Of a stretch of 64,000 bases of DNA, positions 56,607 through 64,000 are shown piece after piece. Each line of letters starts with the position of its first letter. The stretch's first letter is position 1. The notes below the pieces were generated by a model that ran no database searches, was not told the origin of the DNA, and saw nothing but the letters and a program-made list of their open reading frames with translations. A program made the position numbers and the translations under genes. This DNA comes from Saccharothrix tamanrassetensis (lineage in GTDB: Bacteria; Actinomycetota; Actinomycetes; Mycobacteriales; Pseudonocardiaceae). The stretch lies in assembly GCF_014203665.1 (NCBI RefSeq), contig NZ_JACHJN010000008.1:1-64000 (forward strand), given 5' to 3'.

Positions 56607-57509
56607 CTAGGCGACCAGGCTGACCCGCGCGGTGCACGTCCCCACGCACGTCATCGCGTCGTAGTTCTCCCAGCGCGCGCCGCCCTCCCACGGGTCCTGC
56701 ACGAGCAGCCCGGCGAAGCTGGCCCCGATCAGCCGCAACGAACTCATCCGCGTGTACCCGGTGACCACCCGCGCGTGTCCCGGCACGAAACCGATCGACG
56801 GCCGCAGCTCCCGCACCTCCGACCGGTACTCGGCGAACGTCGGCGCGGTCGTCGTCTCCGCGGTCAACGCCTTGCCGGTCAACGTCTCCAGTGCCAGCGC
56901 CAGCGCCACGTCCTGCTCGCCGTGCGCGACCGGGTGGTCCTCGGTGCCCAGCCCCAGTTCCTCCGCCAGCCGTTCCTGGTCGTACCGGTACCGGTAGTAG
57001 TCCAGCACGACCTGCGCACACGCCGCGACCGCCCACGCGTCGGTCTCCTGCCGGAACGGCCGGCCGCACAGCGCCAGCTCACGCGTGTCGACCCTGGGTC
57101 TGAGCACCTCCTCGACCAGCCCCCGGTCGAACCGCCGCACCACCGGCCCGGTCACCTTCAGCACCTGCGCCAGGTGGGTCAGGTCCTGGATCCGCTGCCG
57201 GTAGCGCTCCTCGTTCGCGATGCGCGTCGCCTCGGACACCTCGGTCCGCGCGAGCACCCTGGACGGCGCGTCGGCCGACCCCTCGGGCACCACCGCCACC
57301 AGCGGCGCGCCCAGGCCCGGCCGGGCGGCGACGTCCACGTACCCGGACCCGGCGGCGTACCGCCACAGCACCACCTCGCCGGCCGTGTCGAGCACCGGTA
57401 CCGGCTCATCGGCCAGCCGGACACCGTCTGCGGGGAACGGCAGCGCGCCCACCGTGGTGAGCACCCCCAGCTGCGCCGCGACCAACCGCGCCGACTCGAT
57501 CGTCGCCAT
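56607..57509 (-). CDS. Papain-like (C39-type) protein lacking the catalytic cysteine
   Basis: This 300-residue protein has RPFRQETDAWAVAACAQVVLDYYRYRY (in two segments, residues 151-177), which aligns with the QETxxW(C)xAA...Q motif of C39/papain-like bacterial peptidases. A later FVPGHARVVTGYTR carries the His and VQDPWEGG follows. The nucleophile position after Trp159 is Ala160; the nearest Cys is 164. It is probably not a peptidase and may be a binding protein. ATG 57509 has GGGGGAGGG upstream. It is divergent from an ABC-F gene. Confidence 0.72.
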   Translation of the reverse strand: MATIESARLVAAQLGVLTTVGALPFPADGVRLADEPVPVLDTAGEVVLWRYAAGSGYVDVAARPGLGAPLVAVVPEGSADAPSRVLARTEVSEATRIANEERYRQRIQDLTHLAQVLKVTGPVVRRFDRGLVEEVLRPRVDTRELALCGRPFRQETDAWAVAACAQVVLDYYRYRYDQERLAEELGLGTEDHPVAHGEQDVALALALETLTGKALTAETTTAPTFAEYRSEVRELRPSIGFVPGHARVVTGYTRMSSLRLIGASFAGLLVQDPWEGGARWENYDAMTCVGTCTARVSLVA

Positions 57510-57617
57510 CGACCCTCCCCCAGAATGGTGTCCGTGCCCTTAGGAGTGATGTGAGGCACCCGCTGATACGCGAATCCCGTTGGCTTCACGGTGTGTGTTC
57601 GCGCGACGATGCGCGGT

Positions 57618-59237
57618 GTGGGATTCCTTGACGCGAACGGCCTCGCCTTCCGCCTGCCGGACGGTCGCGAGCTGTTCCGCGACGTGTCGTTCAAAGTCGG
57701 CTCGGGCACGGTGGTGGCCCTGGTCGGCGCCAACGGCGTGGGCAAGACGACCCTGCTCCGCATCCTGTCGGGCGAGCTGACCCCGGCCGCGGGCAGCGTG
57801 CGGGTGCAGGGCGGACTGGGCGTGATGCCGCAGTTCGTGGGCTCGGTGCGGGACGGCAGCACGGTCCGCGACCTGCTGCTCGCCGCGTCCCCGAAGGCGC
57901 TGCGGGACGCCGCGCTGGAGCTGGACGCGGTCGAGCTGGCGCTGATGGAGACCGACGACGAGCCGACCCAGTTCCGGTACGCCGACGCGTTGACCGACTG
58001 GGGTGAGGCTGGCGGCTACGACGCCGAGGTGCTGTGGGACACGGTGACCGTGGCGGCGCTCGGCGTGCCGTTCGACCGGGCCCGGTTCCGCGAGGTGCGC
58101 ACGCTGTCCGGCGGCGAGCAGAAGCGGCTGGTGCTGGAGGCGCTGCTGCGCGGACCGGAGCAGGTGCTGCTGCTGGACGAGCCGGACAACTACCTGGACG
58201 TGCCGGGCAAGCGCTGGCTGGAGGAACGGCTCGCCGAGACCGCCAAGGCCGTGCTGCTGGTCAGCCACGACCGCGAGCTGCTCAACGTGGCCGCGACGCA
58301 CGTGGTCACCGTGGAGGCACACTCGGCGTGGACGCACAGCGGCTCGTTCGGCACCTGGCACGCGGCGCGGGCGGCGCGCGTCGAACGGCTCGCCGAGCTG
58401 CACCGCCGCTGGGACGAGGAGCACGAACGGCTCAAGGAGCTGGTCCGGACCCTCCAGGTGCAGGCCAGGATCTCCGAGGTGATGGCCGCCAAGTACCGCG
58501 TGCAGCGGGCCAGGCTGGAGAGGTACGAGGCGGCCGGCCCGCCACCGGAGCTGCCCGCCGACGAGAGGGTCTCGCCCCGGCTGCGCGGCGGCCGGACCGG
58601 CGTGCGCGCCATCACCTGCGCCGGCCTGGAGCTGACCGGTCTGATGAAGCCGTTCGACACCGAGATCTTCTTCGAGGACCGGGTCGCCGTGCTCGGCTCG
58701 AACGGTTCGGGCAAGAGCCACTTCCTGCGCCTGCTCGGCGGCGGCGAGGTCGCGCACACCGGTTCGTGGCGGCTGGGCGCGCGGGTCGTGCCGGGCCTGT
58801 TCGCGCAGACCCACCAGCACCCGGAGTGGATCGGGCGGACGCTGGTGGACGTCCTGTGGCACGGCGACGACGGCCGTACCGGCAAGGACCGGGGCGCGGC
58901 GATGGCGGTGCTGGACCGGTACGGCCTGGCCCGCAGCGGCGACCAGCGGTTCGAGACCCTGTCCGGTGGCCAGCAGGCCCGGTTCCAGGTGCTGCTGCTG
59001 GAACTGTCCGGCGCGACGCTGCTGCTGCTCGACGAGCCGACCGACAACCTCGACCTGAACTCGGCCGAGGCGTTGCAGGACGCGCTGGCGGGCTTCACCG
59101 GCACCGTGGTGGCGGTGACCCACGACCGCTGGTTCGCCCGCACCTTCGACCGCTTCCTGCTGTTCCGCTCGGACGGCGAGGTCGTGGAGGTGGACGAGCC
59201 GGTGTGGGACGAGCAGCGGGTGAAGCGGACACGCTGA
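57618..59237 (+). CDS. ABC-F family ATPase
   Basis: This 539-residue protein has two nucleotide-binding domains: Walker A GANGVGKT (37-44) and GSNGSGKS, signatures LSGGEQKRL and LSGGQQARF, and Walker B LLLDEPDNYLD and LLLLDEPTDNLD. There are no membrane segments. A linker (LAELHRRWDEEHERLKELV) lies between the domains. ABC-F proteins act on ribosomes, some giving antibiotic resistance. GTG 57618 was chosen because MGFLDANGLAFRLPDGREL matches the usual start of the actinobacterial group; an ATG nine nt earlier is possible. Confidence 0.93.
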   Translation: MGFLDANGLAFRLPDGRELFRDVSFKVGSGTVVALVGANGVGKTTLLRILSGELTPAAGSVRVQGGLGVMPQFVGSVRDGSTVRDLLLAASPKALRDAALELDAVELALMETDDEPTQFRYADALTDWGEAGGYDAEVLWDTVTVAALGVPFDRARFREVRTLSGGEQKRLVLEALLRGPEQVLLLDEPDNYLDVPGKRWLEERLAETAKAVLLVSHDRELLNVAATHVVTVEAHSAWTHSGSFGTWHAARAARVERLAELHRRWDEEHERLKELVRTLQVQARISEVMAAKYRVQRARLERYEAAGPPPELPADERVSPRLRGGRTGVRAITCAGLELTGLMKPFDTEIFFEDRVAVLGSNGSGKSHFLRLLGGGEVAHTGSWRLGARVVPGLFAQTHQHPEWIGRTLVDVLWHGDDGRTGKDRGAAMAVLDRYGLARSGDQRFETLSGGQQARFQVLLLELSGATLLLLDEPTDNLDLNSAEALQDALAGFTGTVVAVTHDRWFARTFDRFLLFRSDGEVVEVDEPVWDEQRVKRTR

Positions 59238-59286
59238 CCCGGCGGCCGGGCGGCCACCGGCCGCCTGCCCCCGGGTCGGGAGGACG

Positions 59287-60660
59287 CTATTCGACGAGCG
59301 CGGGCAGTCGTCCGGACTTGACCGCCTTGGCCAGGGTTTCGTGGTCGGCGGCGGTCCGGTCGGCGTAGTCCACCGCGTACCGGGTGAACGCCTCGTCCAG
59401 GTCCTCGCCGTCCTCGCAGTACCCGGCCAGCAGCCTGGGGTCGACCGAGCGCGAGTGCGCCCGCGCCAGCAGCGCGCCCGCGAACCGGCCGTAGTCGTCC
59501 AGGTCGTCGCGCTTGAGCGTCGTCGCATCGATCCCGCCCTTGCGGTTGCGGAACTGGCGCACGATGAAGTGCCGGTCGCCGATGGTCGTCCACCCGAGCA
59601 GGATGTCGGTCTCCGCCTGCACCAGACGCGCGCCGTGCACGATCCGCTTGCCCTCGTGCTTGGCGTCGGGAACGTCCAGGAACGGCGCGAGCGCCGACCG
59701 CCGGGCCTCCTTGACCTGGAGGATCAACGCCTCGTCCCCGTTGCCGTGCAACAGGACCAGGTAGTTGCGCAGGCCGACGCTGCCGGTGCCGACCACCCGG
59801 AACGCCACATCGGACACGCCGTAGCGCATGATCAGGTCGTACCGGGACTCCCGCAGCGTGTCCACGTAGGACGGCAGCGCGTCGACCACGGACTGCGCCT
59901 CGGCGTCCGGGATCCGGGTCAGCACGGGAGGATCGGCGATGAACCGCCAGTGCTCGCCCTCCCGGCGGGTCCACTTGGCCGCGACCTTCGCGCTGGTGTT
60001 CTTGCGCGCCTTGGACGCCGCCTTGGTGAAGTCGTCCAACAGGTCGTCGGCCTTCGACTCGGACAGCACGGACTCGTCGCCCAGCGCGGTCCACGACTCC
60101 AGGAACGGCAACTCGGCCAGGTGCCGCGCCGCGCCCCGGTAGGCCCGCACGGCGTCGGACGCGGCGTCCCGGCAGCCCTTCTCCGACACCCCGCCCTCCC
60201 GGCCCGCGAGCACCAGCGACGTGGCCAGCCGCTTGAGGTCCCACTCCCACGGACCGGGCAGCGTCTCGTCGAAGTCGTTGACGTCCATCACGATCCGGCC
60301 CTCGGGGGTGCCGTAGAGCCCGAAGTTGGCCGCGTGCGCGTCCCCGCACAGCTGGGCGTCCAGCCCGCTGCGCGGCCCCGCGGCGAGGTCGCCCGCCATC
60401 AACCCGGCACTGCCCCGGAAGAACGCGAACGGCGAGGCCAGCATCCGCCCGATGCGCAACGGCACCAGGTCGGCCAACCGGCCCTCGTTGGACGCCTCGA
60501 CGAACTCGACGACCGAGGGCCGGTCGGGCGCGAGCACCATCCTCCGGTGCGCGTCGTGCCCGACCGCGCCCTGAAGACGACGGCCCTCGGCGAAGACCTC
60601 CGCCGGCTCCGTCCACCGCCCCAACGCGACCGCGGCCTCGGCCCGCCTGTGTTCACCCAT
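59287..60660 (-). CDS. DUF2252 protein
   Basis: This 457-residue protein has DUF2252 signatures: LVPLRIGRMLASPFAFFRGSAG, QLCGDAHAANFGLYGTPEG, VMDVNDFDETLPGPWEWDLKRL, VGTGSVGLRNYLVLL and RQFRNRKGG. The core resembles a protein-kinase/APH fold (CGDAHxxNFG, NDFDE), so phosphotransfer is plausible but unproven. The start ATG 60660 has no clear ribosome binding site. Confidence 0.9.
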   Translation of the reverse strand: MGEHRRAEAAVALGRWTEPAEVFAEGRRLQGAVGHDAHRRMVLAPDRPSVVEFVEASNEGRLADLVPLRIGRMLASPFAFFRGSAGLMAGDLAAGPRSGLDAQLCGDAHAANFGLYGTPEGRIVMDVNDFDETLPGPWEWDLKRLATSLVLAGREGGVSEKGCRDAASDAVRAYRGAARHLAELPFLESWTALGDESVLSESKADDLLDDFTKAASKARKNTSAKVAAKWTRREGEHWRFIADPPVLTRIPDAEAQSVVDALPSYVDTLRESRYDLIMRYGVSDVAFRVVGTGSVGLRNYLVLLHGNGDEALILQVKEARRSALAPFLDVPDAKHEGKRIVHGARLVQAETDILLGWTTIGDRHFIVRQFRNRKGGIDATTLKRDDLDDYGRFAGALLARAHSRSVDPRLLAGYCEDGEDLDEAFTRYAVDYADRTAADHETLAKAVKSGRLPALVE

Positions 60661-60801
60661 ACCGGGAATGATGCACCGGCAGCGCCCCGGATACCGCCGC
60701 GCAACAACCCTGTGACCTGCACAATCGGGCTCACCGTGCATTTCGGGCACGCTCCGCGCCCACCGTCGCCGACCGGTCGCGGAGCGTCGCCCCGCCAGGG
60801 G

Positions 60802-62019
60802 TCAGCGGGTCAGCACCCGGGCGATGGCGTCGACGCCCCGGTCGAGTTCCGCCTCGGTGATCACCAGCGGCGGCGCGACCCGCAGGGTGGTGTCCCGGGT
60901 TTCCTTGCACAGCACGCCGAGCCGGGCCAGCGCTTCGGACGCTTCCCGGCCGCGCGGCCCGCCGGGCGCGATCTCCACGCCCGCCCACAGGCCGCGACCG
61001 CGCACCTCGGCCACGCCCCGGCCGACCAGCTCGCCCAGCCGGGAGTGCAGTCGCACGCCGAGTTCGCGCGAGCGCCGCTGGTACTCGCCGGTCGCCAGCA
61101 GCCGGACCACGGCCCGGCCGACCGCGCAGGCCAGCGGGTTGCCCCCGAACGTCGAACCGTGCTCGCCGGGCCGGAGCACGCCGAGCACCGCCCGGCTGCC
61201 GACCACCGCCGACACCGGCACGATCCCGCCGCCCAGGGCCTTGCCCAGGGTGTACAGGTCGGCGCGCACGCCCTCGTGGTCCAGCGCCAGCAGGTCGCCG
61301 GTGCGGCCCAGGCCGGACTGGATCTCGTCGGCGACGAGCAGCACGTCGTGCTCGTCGCACAGGGCGCGGATGCCCGCCAGGTACCCGGCCGGGGGCACCA
61401 CGACGCCCGCCTCGCCCTGGACGGGCTCGATCAGCACGGCGGCGGTGCGGTCGGTGATCGCGTCGCGGACCGCGTCCGGGTCGCCGTACTCCACCACGCG
61501 GAAGCCGGGGGTGAACGGGCCGAAGTCGGCGCGGGCGGTGTCGTCGGTGGAGAACGAGACGATCGTGGTGGTGCGGCCGTGGAAGTTGGCGCCGGCCACG
61601 ATGATCTCGGCGGTGCCCTCGGGCACCCCCTTCACCCGGTAGGCCCACTTGCGGGCGACCTTGATCGCGGATTCGACGGCCTCCGCGCCGGAGTTCATCA
61701 CCAGCACCATCTCGGTGCCGGTGAGCCCGGCCAGTTCGCGGCAGAACAGGCCGAACTGGTCGTGGTGGAACGCGCGGCTGGTCAGCGTGACGCGGCCGAG
61801 CTGCTCCACCGCGGCGGCCACCAGGTCGGGGTGGCGGTGCCCGAAGTTGAGGGACGAGTACCCGGACAGCAGGTCCAGGTAGCGGCGCCCCTCAACGTCG
61901 GTCACCCACGCACCCTCGCCGTGGGAGATCACGACCGGCAGCGGGTGGTAGTTGTGCGTGCTCCACTGGTCGTCGAGCTCGATGAACTGCCGGGCGGTGG
62001 GAGCGGCGATGGCGGTCAT
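60802..62019 (-). CDS. rocD: Ornithine aminotransferase
   Basis: This 405-residue PLP class III aminotransferase has MNSGAEAVESAIKVARKW, the cofactor Asp in LLVADEIQSGLGRTG, the Schiff-base Lys in DLYTLGKALGGG and GSTFGGNPLACAV. It converts ornithine and 2-oxoglutarate to glutamate semialdehyde and glutamate. The start region YHPLPVVISHGEGAWV matches RocD. It is divergent from PPK2, with three GTTGCGCA words between them. Confidence 0.92.
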   Translation of the reverse strand: MTAIAAPTARQFIELDDQWSTHNYHPLPVVISHGEGAWVTDVEGRRYLDLLSGYSSLNFGHRHPDLVAAAVEQLGRVTLTSRAFHHDQFGLFCRELAGLTGTEMVLVMNSGAEAVESAIKVARKWAYRVKGVPEGTAEIIVAGANFHGRTTTIVSFSTDDTARADFGPFTPGFRVVEYGDPDAVRDAITDRTAAVLIEPVQGEAGVVVPPAGYLAGIRALCDEHDVLLVADEIQSGLGRTGDLLALDHEGVRADLYTLGKALGGGIVPVSAVVGSRAVLGVLRPGEHGSTFGGNPLACAVGRAVVRLLATGEYQRRSRELGVRLHSRLGELVGRGVAEVRGRGLWAGVEIAPGGPRGREASEALARLGVLCKETRDTTLRVAPPLVITEAELDRGVDAIARVLTR

Positions 62020-62064
62020 GTCACCAGGCTAAGGGGCTTGTGCCAGCGATTTCATCCGTGGAGT

Positions 62065-62123
62065 GTTGCGCATTGGGTGTATTCGTTGCGCAGTTGGCGG
62101 TCTGTGCGGAGATCCGTTGCGCA
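62065..62123. promoter_or_regulatory. Three GTTGCGCA words between rocD and ppk2
   Basis: Exact copies occur at 62065-62072, 62085-62092 and 62116-62123, all in one orientation. They may be binding sites of an Lrp/AsnC-type regulator of ornithine catabolism; no such gene is in the window. Confidence 0.4.
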
Positions 62124-62148
62124 CCCGGCACGCCGGTGATCACCCCGG

Positions 62149-62154
62149 TAGAGT
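62149..62154 (+). promoter_or_regulatory. Putative -10 (TAGAGT), leaderless ppk2 transcript
   Basis: TAGAGT ends 6 nt before ATG 62161; no Shine-Dalgarno sequence is present. Confidence 0.55.
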
Positions 62155-62160
62155 CCAACG

Positions 62161-63030
62161 ATGGCGAAGAAGTCCGCGCAGGTCCAGTCGGTTCGGGACG
62201 CCTTTCGGGTGCTGCCCGAGAGCTTCGACCTGGCCGGGCTCGACCCGGCCGCCGCGCCGGTCGGCCCGAAGTCCAAGGCGGAGGCCGCCGCGGACATGGT
62301 GGAGGTCGGCGCGCAGCTCGACGACCTCCAGGAAGCCCTGTACGCGGAAGGCACGGGCGGCGGGCGGCGCAGCGTCCTGCTGGTGCTGCAGGGCATGGAC
62401 ACCTCCGGCAAGGGCGGCACCATCCGGCACGTGGCGGGCCTGGTCAACCCGCAGGGCCTGCACATCGCCTCGTTCAAGAAGCCGACCGCCGCCGAGCGGC
62501 GGCACGACTTCCTGTGGCGGATCCGACGCCAGGTGCCCGCGCCGGGCATGATCGGCGTGTTCGACCGTTCACACTACGAGGAGGTGCTGATCGCCCGGGT
62601 GGACGGGTTGGTGCCGGCGGCCGAGTGGCGCCGCCGCTACGAGCTGATCAACGAGTTCGAGTCCGAGCTGGTGGGCAGCGGTGTCACGGTGGTGAAGTGC
62701 TTCCTGCACATCTCGCCGGAGAGGCAGAAGGAGCGGCTGGTCGCGCGCCTGGAGGACCCCGCCAAGCGCTGGAAGTACAACCCGCACGACATCGAGGTGC
62801 GGGCGAAGTTCTCGCAGTACCGGTCCGCCTACCAGGACGCTCTGGTGAAGTGCGCGACCCCGGTCGCCCCGTGGTTCGCCATCCCGTCGGACCGCAAGTG
62901 GTACCGGAACTGGGCCGTTGCCCGGGTGCTGCTGGAAACGCTGCAGGAGGTGGCCCCGGTCTACCCCGAGCCCTCGTACGATCCCCTGGTCGAATTGGCT
63001 CGTCTCCGGGAGGCCGACCCGTTGCGCTAG
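62161..63030 (+). CDS. ppk2: Polyphosphate kinase 2 family protein
   Basis: This 289-residue single-domain PPK2 has Walker A GMDTSGKGG (78-86), VNPQGLHIASFKKPTAAE, the lid/Walker B region IGVFDRSHYEEVL and RVDGLVP, and RWKYNPHDIEVRAKF. PPK2 enzymes phosphorylate nucleoside mono- or diphosphates with polyphosphate. The class cannot be fixed by eye; length and the N-terminal region suit the AMP/ADP-using group. It starts from a leaderless-type promoter. Confidence 0.93.
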   Translation: MAKKSAQVQSVRDAFRVLPESFDLAGLDPAAAPVGPKSKAEAAADMVEVGAQLDDLQEALYAEGTGGGRRSVLLVLQGMDTSGKGGTIRHVAGLVNPQGLHIASFKKPTAAERRHDFLWRIRRQVPAPGMIGVFDRSHYEEVLIARVDGLVPAAEWRRRYELINEFESELVGSGVTVVKCFLHISPERQKERLVARLEDPAKRWKYNPHDIEVRAKFSQYRSAYQDALVKCATPVAPWFAIPSDRKWYRNWAVARVLLETLQEVAPVYPEPSYDPLVELARLREADPLR

Positions 63031-63063
63031 ACGCAATCTTCGTTGCACGTATTGCCCTCCCGC

Positions 63064-63079
63064 AGTGGTCTAGTCCACT
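63064..63079. promoter_or_regulatory. dre-like (DasR) operator
   Basis: AGTGGTCTAGTCCACT matches the DasR-responsive element consensus A(C/G)TGGTCTAGACCA(G/C)T at 15 of 16 positions. It sits 39 nt upstream of the lactonase start and downstream of ppk2. Confidence 0.6.
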
Positions 63080-63117
63080 GTGGGACTCGCCGCGGGCACG
63101 TGGAGCGGAGGTCTGGC

Positions 63118-64000
63118 GTGGCAGTGGACAGGCGACGGTTCCTGGGGGCCGTGGGCGTTGGAGCGGGGTTGCTGATGACCGAAGGTGTCGCCGAGGCACG
63201 CGCGGAGGTCCGCGTCTATCTGGGCACCTACACCACCTGGGCGGGCGGCGGCCCCGGCCTGGGGCTGGCCTCCTACGACGGGGCCACCGGCCGACTGCGG
63301 TCGACCGGTGTGGTCGCGGGCGTGCCGAACCCGTCGTTCGTGATCAGCGCGGGCCGTCGGGTCTACGCGGTCAACGAGCAGTCGAAGGGCACGGTGACCG
63401 CGCTCGCCGTGGGCGCGGACGGCGTGCCGAAGGTGGTCAACGCGCAGAGCACCGGGGGCGCCGACCCGTGCCACCTGGTGCTGCACCGCGGGCACGTGCT
63501 GGCCGCGAACTACAGCTCCGGCAGCGTGTCGGTGCACCCGGTGCGACCCGACGGCGGTCTGGGTCCGCGCACGGACCTGGTGCAGCACAAGGGTTCCGGG
63601 CCCGACCCGGACCGGCAGGACCGGCCGCACGCGCACCAGGTGCTGGCCGACCCGACCGGTGAGTTCGTGCTGGCCGTCGACCTGGGCGCGGACGCGGTGT
63701 TCAGCTACCGGCTCAGCGCCGCGGGCAAGCTGACCCGGGTCGCCGCGGCCCGGCTGCACCCCGGCGCGGGACCGCGGCACCTGGCGTTCCACCCGTCCGG
63801 GCGGTTCGCCTACATCGCGAACGAACTGGACTCCACGATCGTGGTGGCGTCCTACGCGTCAGGCGTGCTCACGCCCGGCCGCAAGCTCCCCACGCTGCCC
63901 GCCGGCGCGCCCACCAAGCCGCGCAACTACCCGGCCGAGGTCGTGGTGTCGGCGGACGGGCGGTTCGTCTACCTGTCCAACCGCGGGCACGACAGCGTGG
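63118..64000 (+). CDS. Tat-exported lactonase-family beta-propeller protein (partial)
   Basis: The first 294 codons are visible; the 3' end is outside the window. The start has a twin-arginine signal (VDRRRFLGAVGVGAGLLM), so it is exported folded. The rest follows the 6-phosphogluconolactonase/YbhE-like seven-bladed propeller: VYLGTYTTWAGG, NPSFVISAGRRVYAVNE, ADPCHLVLHRGHVLAANYSSGSVSV (split), RPHAHQVLADPTGEFVLAVDLG (split), GPRHLAFHPSGRFAYIANEL. Export argues against the pentose phosphate step; an extracellular sugar lactonase is likelier. GTG 63118 has GGAGG about 7 nt upstream. A dre-like operator precedes it. Confidence 0.9.
   Translation, partial: MAVDRRRFLGAVGVGAGLLMTEGVAEARAEVRVYLGTYTTWAGGGPGLGLASYDGATGRLRSTGVVAGVPNPSFVISAGRRVYAVNEQSKGTVTALAVGADGVPKVVNAQSTGGADPCHLVLHRGHVLAANYSSGSVSVHPVRPDGGLGPRTDLVQHKGSGPDPDRQDRPHAHQVLADPTGEFVLAVDLGADAVFSYRLSAAGKLTRVAAARLHPGAGPRHLAFHPSGRFAYIANELDSTIVVASYASGVLTPGRKLPTLPAGAPTKPRNYPAEVVVSADGRFVYLSNRGHDSV

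Noticed and set aside
1-64000. tRNA genes, insertion sequences, integrases or attachment sites
   Set aside because: I looked for T-loop GGTTCGA-type sequences, transposase motifs and terminal repeats and saw none convincing; a tRNAscan and IS search would be decisive.

Overview
The window is about 70% G+C. It is dense with short-spaced or overlapping genes, GTG starts and GGAGG-type ribosome binding sites, and it shows many apparent leaderless starts (TANNNT 6-8 nt before ATG/GTG). Mycothiol-era actinobacterial families are present (actinobacterial RNase D, DUF3000, DUF3040, Asp23 clusters, coproporphyrin-type heme genes). It looks like a chromosome segment of a Pseudonocardiales actinomycete (Saccharothrix / Lentzea / Actinosynnema type); that placement is inferred from gene content and style. 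No transposase, integrase, tRNA or CRISPR array was found.

Layout. 1-90: 3' end of a 5S rRNA and its terminator, so the window begins at the end of an rRNA operon. 150-4760: renalase-like oxidoreductase, LURP-one-like protein, MazG-like pyrophosphohydrolase coupled to an AraC regulator, divergent NmrA protein, methyltransferase. 4864-7955: a two-gene putative modification-dependent restriction module. 8156-11869: I36-type inhibitor, HNH nuclease, two DUF72 paralogues, arylamine N-acetyltransferase, Cys-rich hypothetical. 12015-15343: fadBA beta-oxidation operon. 15686-19677: RNase D, NarL-type response regulator, M19 dipeptidase, DUF3000. 19773-22928: hemE-hemY-chdC, the last steps of the coproporphyrin-dependent heme route. 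22975-26199: large secreted subtilase.

26429-30865 is the most unusual region. A DUF692/MNIO-type iron oxidase is translationally coupled to a DUF2063-like partner and a lipoprotein, and lies behind three TIGR04222-like membrane proteins. Two of these end in Gly/Ser/Cys-only tails that resemble peptide-modification substrates. A separate 34-residue peptide with eight cysteines, its own ribosome binding site and a strong terminator lies at 45388-45544.

31098-41000: msrB, asparaginase with a divergent FCD-GntR regulator, hydrolase, two acyl-CoA dehydrogenases with a divergent TetR regulator, LigD-type polymerase domain, an AT-richer orphan membrane protein, and a kinase-like protein with altered catalytic motifs. 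41050-49937: secreted GH81 beta-1,3-glucanase behind a CebR-like operator, membrane proteins, a catalytically degenerate S33 lipoprotein, EamA exporter, SLATT-like 2TM protein, LigC-type ATP-dependent DNA ligase. 49964-55143: an envelope-stress region with Asp23/Gls24 paralogues, AmaP-like anchors and a DnaJ-like fragment, beside an ECF sigma factor coupled to a zinc-finger anti-sigma that is fused to an Asp23 domain. 55177-64000: ZapE ATPase, DUF3040, degenerate papain-like protein, ABC-F, DUF2252, ornithine aminotransferase, PPK2, and the start of a Tat-exported lactonase behind a near-perfect DasR-type dre sequence.

All family names come from reading motifs by eye; no database search was run.
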